Assembly (NCBI GenBank): GCA_025455285.1 | Contig: JALOMU010000108.1 | Span: forward strand, 1 to 6,312 | Reading direction: 5' to 3' | DNA: 6,312 nt | Source of the DNA: Flavihumibacter sp. | GTDB taxonomy: Bacteria > Bacteroidota > Bacteroidia > Chitinophagales > Chitinophagaceae | In this document: one piece after another, positions 1-5,486 of the stretch | How positions within the stretch are numbered: the stretch's first letter is position 1 | How the letters are laid out: each line of letters begins with the position of its first letter | The notes under the pieces: generated by a model | The model's input: the letters and a program-made list of their open reading frames with translations, nothing else | Told to the model about the DNA's origin: nothing | Database searches by the model: none | Made by a program: the position numbers and the translations under genes

Positions 1-582
1 GATGGCCTGCTTCATAAAATCCGGTCCCAGCTTTTCCTTGAACGTATTCTGTCCAATTGTAAATACCGTTTTACTGTGGCTGAATACCGGCTCTTTTTTA
101 TAGGCAGTTTTCAGATACAGCGGAATCAATCCACTCATCCATCCACTGCAATGAATGATATCAGGAGGCCATCCGAATTTTTTAACGGTTTCCAATGCTC
201 CTTTACAGAAAAAGATGGTCCGCAGGCTATTGTCTTCAAACCATTCTTCCTTTTCATCGTGGAAAACAAATTTACGCTTGAACAGGTCCTCGTTGTCCAG
301 GAAATAAACCTGCAAACGGGCATTGGGTAAAGAAGCTACTTTAATCTGAAGGGGAAAATCATCGTTATCAACCGATACATTAATTCCCGAAAGACGAACT
401 ACTTCGTGCAAACGATGGCGACGCTCATTGATGGTTCCAAACCTTGGCATAATGCAACGCACTTCAAAGCCATTATCGTTCGATTTGATTGCCAGCCTGT
501 TCACCATTTCAGAAAATTCTGTCAGTTCCAGGTACGGCGACATCTCGTTAGCAATGAATAAAATTCTTTTCTTTGTTGACAT
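1..582 (-). CDS. Glycogen/starch synthase-like GT5 protein, N-terminal part (runs off left edge)
   Basis: Reading the minus strand from the ATG at 582 gives 194 uninterrupted codons to the window edge, so the C-terminus is missing. The start MSTKKRILFIANEMSPYLEL fits the first beta strand of the GT5 N-terminal Rossmann domain. Residues 139-157 (PPDIIHCSGWMSGLIPLYL) align with the family segment that normally contains HAHDWH followed by GLxPxYL. GT5 enzymes extend alpha-1,4-glucan from ADP- or UDP-glucose in the cytoplasm. Three hallmarks are altered: the KxGGL nucleotide-sugar loop expected near residues 18-25 is replaced by YLELTEFSEM, HDWH is replaced by SGWM, and TIHN is replaced by TIGQN (175-179). 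The fold assignment is firm, but glucan synthase activity is doubtful. I recall short GT5-like proteins of this type in Bacteroidota. The gene is divergent from panC, with 88 bases between the starts. No Shine-Dalgarno sequence is visible; the leader is AT-rich. Confidence 0.85.
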   Translation of the reverse strand, partial: MSTKKRILFIANEMSPYLELTEFSEMVNRLAIKSNDNGFEVRCIMPRFGTINERRHRLHEVVRLSGINVSVDNDDFPLQIKVASLPNARLQVYFLDNEDLFKRKFVFHDEKEEWFEDNSLRTIFFCKGALETVKKFGWPPDIIHCSGWMSGLIPLYLKTAYKKEPVFSHSKTVFTIGQNTFKEKLGPDFMKQAI

Positions 583-634
583 TTGATCGGTTACTATTGG
601 TGAAAACCTTCTGTTTTTTCATTCAAATAGTGTG

Positions 635-668
635 CAAAGGTAGTATTTTTCCGGCTAAAACCCGCAAC
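635..668 (-). promoter_or_regulatory. Probable Bacteroidota-type promoter for the GT5 gene
   Basis: On the minus strand, TACCTTTG (642 down to 635) matches the Bacteroidota -7 consensus TAnnTTTG perfectly. GTTG (668 to 665) lies 22 bases upstream as a -33 TTTG-like element. Transcription would start around 628-630, leaving a leader of about 46-48 bases before the ATG at 582. The -33 element ends only a few bases before the panC start codon at 671, so this promoter occupies almost the whole panC leader. It is called from the consensus only. Confidence 0.5.
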
Positions 669-670
669 AC

Positions 671-1525
671 ATGATCCTTTTTAAGCAGGTGGAGTCCCTT
701 CAGCGGGCACTGGATAAGTTCCGGCAAGGGGGGCGCAGTATCGGATTTGTACCTACTATGGGAGCACTCCACCAGGGCCATTTGTCCTTACTGGAGGCAG
801 CCCGAAAGGAGAATGAAACAGTTATTTGCAGCATTTTTGTTAATCCCACCCAATTCAATGACCCATCGGATTTTGAGAAATATCCGATTACTCTCGAAAA
901 GGATATTGAACTGTTGATTCAAAGCAATTCCAACCTTGTTTTTTTACCATACGTATCAGAGATTTACCCGAACGGAACCTATAACCTACAGAATTATGGG
1001 ATCGGATTTCTGGAAACCATTTTGGAAGGCAAATACCGTCCCGGACATTTCCAGGGAGTTTGCCAGGTGATGCATCGCCTGCTTGAAATAGTGAAAGCTG
1101 ATAATCTCTATATGGGACAAAAAGACTACCAGCAATGCATGGTGGTAAAACGTTTGCTGGAACTTACCCGGATTCCTACCCGTTTGCATACCTGCCCCAC
1201 CCTGCGTGAAACAGATGGCCTCGCCATGAGCAGCCGGAATACCAGGCTCTCACCTGCACAAAGGTCACAGGCAGTTACGATATCACTGGTGTTGAAAGAA
1301 ATCTGCGAAACCCTCCAGCCTGGTTTAACAAGTCCGTTATTACGAGCAGCTGAACAAAAACTGGAGAACGCAGGTTTTAAAGTGGATTATGTTGCACTGG
1401 CGAATGCTGACAATCTTGAACTGCTGGAACATTGGGATGGCCAGCTGCCGGTGGTTACACTAGCTGCCGCTTACCTGGGTGAAGTTCGACTTATAGACAA
1501 TATGTTAATCCAAAGCGGGAAGTAA
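671..1525 (+). CDS. panC: Pantothenate synthetase (pantoate--beta-alanine ligase)
   Basis: This cytoplasmic enzyme condenses (R)-pantoate with beta-alanine using ATP, through a pantoyl-adenylate intermediate, in the last step of vitamin B5 synthesis for coenzyme A. The 284-residue product has the usual family length. The family motifs are present in order: VPTMGALHQGH (27-37, containing the HxGH nucleotidyltransferase signature), SIFVNPTQFN (54-63), YRPGHFQGV (122-130), MGQKDYQQ (148-155, the KDxQQ ATP/pantoate site) and MSSRNTRLS (186-194, equivalent to KMSKS). All the usual catalytic positions appear intact. The ATG at 671 leaves only a few residues before the first conserved strand, as is normal. 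It is the first gene of the plus-strand cluster; panD follows after 48 bases and supplies the beta-alanine. No strong Shine-Dalgarno site is seen. A weak -7-like box, TACTATTG at 592-599, could serve it, but that is uncertain. Confidence 0.97.
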   Translation: MILFKQVESLQRALDKFRQGGRSIGFVPTMGALHQGHLSLLEAARKENETVICSIFVNPTQFNDPSDFEKYPITLEKDIELLIQSNSNLVFLPYVSEIYPNGTYNLQNYGIGFLETILEGKYRPGHFQGVCQVMHRLLEIVKADNLYMGQKDYQQCMVVKRLLELTRIPTRLHTCPTLRETDGLAMSSRNTRLSPAQRSQAVTISLVLKEICETLQPGLTSPLLRAAEQKLENAGFKVDYVALANADNLELLEHWDGQLPVVTLAAAYLGEVRLIDNMLIQSGK

Positions 1526-1573
1526 ACAAAAATCCTACCTTGCGAAGCGTTTTACCGTTTTAAAACTGAACAA

Positions 1574-1918
1574 ATGGACATCGAGATACTTAAATCCAAA
1601 GTACACCGTCTTACAATTACAGAAGCCAATCTCCACTATGTCGGAAGCCTTACCCTGGACGAAGACCTGATGGAAGCTGCAAATATGATCGAGCATGAAA
1701 AGATCCAGGTGGTAAATGTGAATACAGGCTCCCGTATTGAAACCTACCTGATCAAAGGCAAACGTGGATCGGGTGTTTGCTGCCTGAATGGTCCTGCTGC
1801 ACGCCAGGGCGCCGTGGGGGATGTGGTAATCATAATATCTTATGCACGGATGCCGTTTGAAGAAGCCAAGGCATTCAAACCCTGGGTAATTTTCCCGAAA
1901 GAAGGTAATTTGTTATAA
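1574..1918 (+). CDS. panD: Aspartate 1-decarboxylase (pyruvoyl enzyme precursor)
   Basis: PanD decarboxylates L-aspartate to beta-alanine, the second substrate of PanC. The proenzyme cleaves itself between Gly24 and Ser25, and Ser25 becomes the pyruvoyl cofactor. That site is visible here as [10 protein letters not shown] (21-30). Other family positions are present: Lys9 near the N-terminus, Tyr22, Arg54 in [11 protein letters not shown] (50-60), Tyr58, and the [16 protein letters not shown] block (72-87). At 114 residues it is slightly shorter than the approximately 126-residue E. coli protein, the difference being at the C-terminus, and it looks complete. It lies 48 bases after panC and 11 bases before the membrane-protein gene. 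A TACCTTGC sequence at 1536-1543 loosely resembles a Bacteroidota -7 box, so a secondary internal promoter is possible but weakly supported. Confidence 0.97.
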   Translation: MDIEILKSKVHRLTITEANLHYVGSLTLDEDLMEAANMIEHEKIQVVNVNTGSRIETYLIKGKRGSGVCCLNGPAARQGAVGDVVIIISYARMPFEEAKAFKPWVIFPKEGNLL

Positions 1919-1929
1919 ATAACGGTTCT

Positions 1930-2937
1930 ATGCAAAAGAAGATCAACAGCCTGCTTCAATATGCTTTCTTCCTGGGGCTGGCGATCTTTTTAGTGTGGTG
2001 GAGCCTCAGTAAAATTTCCGACGAGCATTGGGAGGAAATGAAAACCGCCATGCGCGAAACCAATTACTGGTTGTTGGTGCCTGTTGCCATTGCCTTACTG
2101 GTCAGCCATCTCAGCAGGGCCATCCGCTGGAAGATCCTCATGGAACCCATGGGCTACAAGCCTTCGCTGATCAATACCTACCTGGCAGTTCTCATCGGCT
2201 ATTTTGCCAACCAGGGGGTACCCAGATTAGGAGAAGTACTGAAATGTACCATCTTAAGCAGATATGAAAAAGTTCCCGCCGATAAATTGATTGGCACTAT
2301 TGTAGCAGAACGCGCCTTCGATCTGCTTTGCCTGATCCTGGTTTTTGCCATTACTTTTTTTTCCCAGATTTCGGTTATTGGAAAATATGCGGGCGACCTG
2401 TTGAATCAATTGCTTTACGGCAGTGCCGAAAAGGCTGGCAATAAAGGGCTTTATATAGGGCTTGGTATTTTGTTTATTCTATTATTCCTGGTTTGGTGGT
2501 TGCTGCGCCGCTATGCAGATAGCGGGTTTGTAAAAAAAATCAAAACCGTGGTTGGCGGAATCTGGCAGGGCATTAATAGCATTCGTTTCCTCAAGCACAA
2601 GGGTTGGTTTTTGTTTCATTCTTTTTTGATCTGGTTTCTCTACCTGGCAAGTATACGGATCGGGTTCTATGCCATGACGGCCACCCAGCCATATGGATGG
2701 TTACCCTCTTTTTCTGTTTTATCTTTAGGAAGCGTTGGCATGATTGTAACTCCCGGTGGGATGGGCGCTTATCCGATTTTGGTGCAGGAAACCATGTCCT
2801 TATATGGATTAAGTGAAGGGATTGGCAATGCCTTCGGGTATATTCTGTGGCTGGCACAGTTTGTTCTGGTGCTGGTAGCAGGTGCCGTATCATTGATATT
2901 ACTTCCCGTACACAACCGAAATAAAACAACTAAATAG
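1930..2937 (+). CDS. Lysylphosphatidylglycerol synthase transmembrane/flippase-family protein (UPF0104-like)
   Basis: This 335-residue integral inner-membrane protein has about eight hydrophobic segments, roughly at 10-27, 46-62, 78-96, 128-148, 172-192, 227-247, 262-284 and 302-326. Characteristic family motifs are visible: SRAIRWKILMEPMG (62-75), GYFANQGVPRLGEVLK (90-105), ERAFDLL (127-133) and TPGGMGAYP (274-282). It corresponds to the membrane part of the MprF/AglD/YbhN-type superfamily (LPG_synthase_TM, PF03706). No soluble aminoacyl-phospholipid synthase domain is attached, so lysyl transfer is unlikely; family knowledge suggests lipid or lipid-linked substrate translocation. The substrate is unknown. 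It sits 11 bases after panD and 7 bases before rfaE2, which makes cotranscription likely and a role in envelope or lipopolysaccharide assembly plausible, though inferred. The start ATG at 1930 is preceded by an A-rich spacer without a clear Shine-Dalgarno site. Confidence 0.88.
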   Translation: MQKKINSLLQYAFFLGLAIFLVWWSLSKISDEHWEEMKTAMRETNYWLLVPVAIALLVSHLSRAIRWKILMEPMGYKPSLINTYLAVLIGYFANQGVPRLGEVLKCTILSRYEKVPADKLIGTIVAERAFDLLCLILVFAITFFSQISVIGKYAGDLLNQLLYGSAEKAGNKGLYIGLGILFILLFLVWWLLRRYADSGFVKKIKTVVGGIWQGINSIRFLKHKGWFLFHSFLIWFLYLASIRIGFYAMTATQPYGWLPSFSVLSLGSVGMIVTPGGMGAYPILVQETMSLYGLSEGIGNAFGYILWLAQFVLVLVAGAVSLILLPVHNRNKTTK

Positions 2938-2944
2938 GACCCAT

Positions 2945-3439
2945 ATGCGCAATGCCAGTATCATTCACCAGAAAGTGTATAGTCGCGATGCCCTGATCCG
3001 ACAGGTTGCTGTTTGGAAATTTCTTGGTAAACGCATTGCTTTTACCAATGGCGTTTTCGACATTGTTCATCATGGTCATATATATTCACTCACACAGGCC
3101 GCACAGGAAGCCGATATCCTGATTGTAGGCATCAATAGCGATGCTTCCGTCAAGCGCCTGAATAAAGGTCCCGAGCGACCAATCAACGACCAGGAATCCA
3201 GGGCCCTGCTGATAGCTTCTATGGTCATGGTAGATGCAGTGGTGGTATTTGATGAAGATACTCCCTATGAATTGATCGTTTCCATCCTACCGGATGTGCT
3301 CGTAAAAGGGGGCGATTACCGCATAGAACAAGTGGTAGGTCACCGCGAAGTAATTGAAAACGGCGGACAGGTGATCATTAACCCAATTGTGGAAGGTTAT
3401 TCCACCACGAGTATTGTACGGAGAATAAGTCAGAAGTAA
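2945..3439 (+). CDS. rfaE2: D-glycero-beta-D-manno-heptose 1-phosphate adenylyltransferase
   Basis: This cytidylyltransferase-like nucleotidyltransferase uses ATP to convert D-glycero-beta-D-manno-heptose 1-phosphate to ADP-heptose, the precursor of inner-core heptose in lipopolysaccharide. Visible motifs are FTNGVFDIVHHGH (33-45, with the HxGH signature at 42-45), KRLNKGPERPINDQESRALL (70-89), KGGDY (121-125) and GYSTTSIV (151-158). The 164-residue length fits the stand-alone C-terminal half of the bifunctional E. coli HldE (RfaE); no kinase domain precedes it, so the heptose-7-phosphate kinase must be encoded elsewhere. The ATG at 2945 comes 7 bases after the upstream stop, and an AGGA at 2936-2939 overlapping that stop gives a modest Shine-Dalgarno site, suggesting translational coupling. 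It is the last gene of the plus-strand cluster. A glycerol-3-phosphate cytidylyltransferase is the main alternative, but the KGGDY and STTSI blocks favour RfaE2. Confidence 0.93.
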   Translation: MRNASIIHQKVYSRDALIRQVAVWKFLGKRIAFTNGVFDIVHHGHIYSLTQAAQEADILIVGINSDASVKRLNKGPERPINDQESRALLIASMVMVDAVVVFDEDTPYELIVSILPDVLVKGGDYRIEQVVGHREVIENGGQVIINPIVEGYSTTSIVRRISQK

Positions 3440-3500
3440 GGGGCATGGAAGAGGGAGGAAGGGAAGAATGGAGACGGGAAACGGGCGGAGGGAGACAGTA
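3440..3500 (+). repeat. Purine-rich G-tract region with G-quadruplex potential
   Basis: Directly after the rfaE2 stop the plus strand is almost all purine for about 60 bases and carries a GGGG run plus at least five GGG runs separated by A/G-rich spacers; the closest are GGGAAACGGGCGGAGGG at 3477-3493. Several spacers are variants of a GGGAGAC-like unit, so this may be a decayed short tandem repeat. Four or more G-tracts in this span could form a G-quadruplex, although one of the loops is long. No coding capacity is supported here. Confidence 0.5.
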
Positions 3501-3508
3501 AACTGCAT

Positions 3509-3544
3509 AAAAAAATTGGAGCCACTGTTCCTAGTGACCCCAAT
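3509..3544 (-). terminator. Intrinsic terminator of the oxidoreductase gene
   Basis: On the minus strand a 12-base-pair stem with two mismatches (arms 3533-3544 and 3515-3526) closes a 6-base loop (3527-3532) and runs straight into a T7 tract, the complement of A7 at 3509-3515. It lies 21 bases beyond the oxidoreductase stop codon. The T-tract is on the minus-strand side only, so it serves the leftward gene; no matching terminator is evident for the rightward pan/rfaE2 cluster. Confidence 0.75.
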
Positions 3545-3582
3545 TCCTACTTCATAATTCATACCTCACACTTCATATTTGA
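3545..3582 (-). repeat. Degenerate TATGAAGT-type short repeat overlapping the oxidoreductase 3' end
   Basis: On the minus strand the last codons of the oxidoreductase and the bases after them read as imperfect copies of a 7-9-base unit: TATGAAGTG, then TGAGG, TATGAAT, TATGAAG and TAGG. The tract supplies the final codons (YEV) and the TGA stop itself. It ends where the terminator stem begins. The period is imperfect and the copy number low, so this is a moderate call. Confidence 0.4.
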
Positions 3583-4723
3583 CCCACTTCTCGCTGCTCT
3601 CATTGCTTTTAACAACGTTCTCAATAAAGGCCATACCACGAATACCTTCTTTTACAGAAGGAAATTCCACCACATCTGCGTTTACTTTTGTACCGTTGAT
3701 CCTTGCTGCTAATGTCAGCGAAAAATTACGGTAGATATTAGCGAAGGCTTCGAGGTATCCTTCAGGGTGGCCGCCCGGAGTGCGACAGTTATGACGGCCT
3801 ATATCACTCAGATATCCAGATCCTGCACGCAGGGTTTCCATCGGCTTGTCGTACCATTTCAGCAGCAGTGAATTCGGTTCCTGCTGGTGCCATTCAATAC
3901 CTCCCAATTCTCCGTAAATGCGAATGGATAAATTATTCTCCTCTCCTGCCGCTACCTGAGTGGCTATCAAAACACCACTGGCTCCGGAATTGAACTTAAG
4001 CAATACAGCACCATCATCATCCAAGGCCCGGTTTTCCACAACTACATTCAAATTTGCACAAAGCTCTGCAACTTCCAGGCCGCTGATATATTCTGCCAGG
4101 TTGAAAGCATGGGTGCCAATATCGCCCATTACACCACTCTTACCTGATTTTTTTGCATCGGTTCTCCAGGCTGCCCCGGCATTTCCTTCACGCTCCGATA
4201 AGCGGCTGAGCCAGCCCTGGCGATATTCTACAAATACTTTACGAACCTTTCCTATTTTTCCGCTTTGAATCAAATTGCGTGCTTCCTTCACCATCGGATA
4301 ACCGGTGTAGGTATGCGTCAGGCAAAGAACGAGGCCGGTCTCCTTTACTTTCTGGTCCAGTGCAATCGCTTCTTCCAGGGACAACGTAATCGGCTTTTCA
4401 ATTACCACATGAAAACCCTTCTCGAGGGCCATCATGGCTGGTGCGAAATGCGCGAAATTGGGCGTCACGATCGTTACAAAATCCATGCGAACATCTTCTG
4501 GTAAAGCAGCTTCCTTTTCCAGCATTTCATCATAACTGGTATAAGTGCGCTCCGGTGCTAAAAAGAGTGATTTTCCACTTTCAATGGCGATGTCCTTATT
4601 GATACTAAGGGCCCCACAAACGAGTTCAATTTTTCCATCCATATTGGCAGCCAGGCGATGGATAGCACCAATAAAGGCATCATTACCACCACCAATCATT
4701 CCCATTCGAAGTTTTCGGTTCAT
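3566..4723 (-). CDS. Gfo/Idh/MocA-family NAD(P)-dependent oxidoreductase
   Basis: This 385-residue cytoplasmic dehydrogenase belongs to the glucose-fructose oxidoreductase/inositol dehydrogenase family. The N-terminal Rossmann domain begins MGMIGGGNDAFIGAIHR (7-23) with a glycine-rich dinucleotide loop. The EKP motif lies at 109-111 in HVVIEKPITLSLEEA, with the lysine a usual catalytic residue. The C-terminal substrate domain has GDIGTHAFNLAEYISG (200-215), where Asp201 and His205 match the family's GxxGxHxxD-type active-site helix. A GGHPEGYLEAF segment (317-327) is typical of sugar-phosphate or sugar-acting subfamilies. The sugar or cyclitol substrate cannot be read from sequence. It is apparently a single-gene unit with its own terminator at 3509-3544, convergent with rfaE2 and divergent from the gene at 4869. 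The ATG at 4723 lies immediately before the first beta strand and is preceded by an A-rich leader without a Shine-Dalgarno site. The last residues come from a short repeat tract. Confidence 0.92.
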   Translation of the reverse strand: MNRKLRMGMIGGGNDAFIGAIHRLAANMDGKIELVCGALSINKDIAIESGKSLFLAPERTYTSYDEMLEKEAALPEDVRMDFVTIVTPNFAHFAPAMMALEKGFHVVIEKPITLSLEEAIALDQKVKETGLVLCLTHTYTGYPMVKEARNLIQSGKIGKVRKVFVEYRQGWLSRLSEREGNAGAAWRTDAKKSGKSGVMGDIGTHAFNLAEYISGLEVAELCANLNVVVENRALDDDGAVLLKFNSGASGVLIATQVAAGEENNLSIRIYGELGGIEWHQQEPNSLLLKWYDKPMETLRAGSGYLSDIGRHNCRTPGGHPEGYLEAFANIYRNFSLTLAARINGTKVNADVVEFPSVKEGIRGMAFIENVVKSNESSEKWVKYEV

Positions 4724-4750
4724 TATTGCTTGTTTTTGAGATTAGGATTC

Positions 4751-4784
4751 TAAAAATAGGAATTCTAGCAGGAATTTTCCACAA
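4751..4784 (-). promoter_or_regulatory. Possible promoter for the oxidoreductase gene
   Basis: On the minus strand, TATTTTTA (4758 to 4751) matches the Bacteroidota -7 box TAnnTTTG at all but the last base. A TTG (4784 to 4782) lies 23 bases upstream as a possible -33 element, inside the palindrome at 4774-4796. The AT-rich context makes chance matches likely, so this is weak. Confidence 0.25.
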
Positions 4785-4796
4785 GCTGTGGAAAAT
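4774..4796. promoter_or_regulatory. 23-bp palindrome between divergent genes, candidate operator
   Basis: Perfect 10-base inverted arms (ATTTTCCACA at 4774-4783 and TGTGGAAAAT at 4787-4796) flank a 3-base AGC centre. It lies between the divergent starts at 4723 and 4869. Neither strand has a T-tract after the arm, and no gene ends here, so a terminator is unlikely; a dimeric regulator site is the simplest reading. Each arm also contains TTTTCCACA, which fits the relaxed DnaA-box pattern TTWTNCACA, in opposite orientations. The binding protein is unknown. Confidence 0.5.
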
Positions 4797-4868
4797 AGCA
4801 AAGCCCATATCGGGTTACTATTTATCTGGCACAGTATTAAGGGTGTCTATTCATTAAAAAAAACTATC

Positions 4869-5474
4869 ATGGCAACGAAAGTAACCTTTACCCTGAGTCC
4901 GGAAATTGTAGGAGAAGCAACAGAAGCGATTCTGGTGGGTGATTTTAATAACTGGAATCCCAATGAGGGAATCGGATTGAAAGTTCAGAAAGATGGCACC
5001 CTCAAAGCCACAGTAACGCTTGAACCGGGACAAACCTATCAATATCGCTATTTCCTGAATGATGGTCGCTGGGTAAACGATGGCAATGCAGATTATTACA
5101 ATTTTGATCCCGTATATCATGTTGATAACTGTGTAATTACCGTTCCTGAAAAGAAAGCAACCGCTAAAAAAGCACCCGTTGCAAAAGAGATCGAAGCTGA
5201 TACTGCGACTAAAGCAACTACTAAATCAGATGATCTGACCAAAATCGAAGGCATCGGAAAAAAGATTGCTGAACTTCTGAAAAATGCTGAAATCGCAAAC
5301 TTTGAGCAACTCTCCAAAGCAACCCCCAAAAAATTAAAAGCAATACTGGAAGCTGCAGGATCAAAATTCAAAGTACATGATCCGGCAACCTGGCCCAAGC
5401 AGGCGAAACTGGCCGCCAATGGCAAGTGGGAGGAATTGAAAAAATTGCAGGCTGAATTAAAGGGAGGTAAATAA
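4869..5474 (+). CDS. Early-set/CBM48-like glycogen-binding domain fused to a helix-hairpin-helix tail
   Basis: I chose the ATG at 4869 (201 residues). The in-frame GTG at 4788 lies inside the palindrome and would add 27 residues with no domain match; the ATG follows an A-rich leader and begins right at the domain (MATKVTFTLSPE). Residues 1-93 form an isoamylase-N/AMPK-beta type immunoglobulin-like domain, with the signature VGDFNNWNP (23-31), a central YQYRYFLNDGRW (57-68) and NFDPVYHVDNCVITV (78-92). This family binds glycogen or alpha-glucan, or decorates enzymes acting on it. A Lys/Ala/Thr-rich linker (95-119) leads to LTKIEGIGKKIAELL (123-137), a helix-hairpin-helix, followed by a region to the C-terminus containing HDPATWPKQAKLAANGKW (170-187). 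From memory this tail resembles the C-terminal extension on Bacteroidota L21 proteins. No signal peptide or catalytic domain is seen, so it is probably a cytoplasmic adaptor. The function is unknown. Confidence 0.85.
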   Translation: MATKVTFTLSPEIVGEATEAILVGDFNNWNPNEGIGLKVQKDGTLKATVTLEPGQTYQYRYFLNDGRWVNDGNADYYNFDPVYHVDNCVITVPEKKATAKKAPVAKEIEADTATKATTKSDDLTKIEGIGKKIAELLKNAEIANFEQLSKATPKKLKAILEAAGSKFKVHDPATWPKQAKLAANGKWEELKKLQAELKGGK

Positions 5475-5486
5475 TTTCAAAGCTGG

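Noticed and set aside
1557..1566. GTTTTAAAAC 10-bp palindrome just before panD
   Set aside because: It is short, made mostly of A and T, and expected by chance; it is too weak to be a terminator or operator call.
2591..2929. Minus-strand open frame of 112 codons inside the flippase-family gene
   Set aside because: It lies entirely within a convincing membrane-protein gene, shows no recognisable domain, and has the Arg/Pro/His-rich composition of an antisense shadow frame.
3287..3562. Minus-strand open frame of 91 codons overlapping the rfaE2 3' end and the G-rich tract
   Set aside because: It opposes a well-supported gene, and part of its sequence simply translates the pyrimidine-rich complement of the low-complexity tract (proline/leucine/serine-rich).
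4743..4767. TAGGATTCTA and TAGGAATTCTA near-direct repeats upstream of the oxidoreductase
   Set aside because: There are only two imperfect copies in AT-rich sequence, not enough to claim an operator or repeat family.
4774..4796. Reading the palindrome as a bidirectional terminator
   Set aside because: No T-tract follows the stem on either strand, and the flanking genes both start, rather than end, on either side of it.
4788..4868. GTG-initiated 27-residue N-terminal extension of the glycogen-binding/HhH protein
   Set aside because: The GTG lies within the palindrome, the extension matches nothing in the domain, and the ATG at 4869 sits exactly at the domain start behind an A-rich leader.
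5117..5425. Minus-strand open frame of 102 codons opposite the linker and HhH region
   Set aside because: Its Ala/Ser/Phe-rich sequence is the antisense of the Lys/Ala-rich linker and tail; the plus-strand frame has clear domains.
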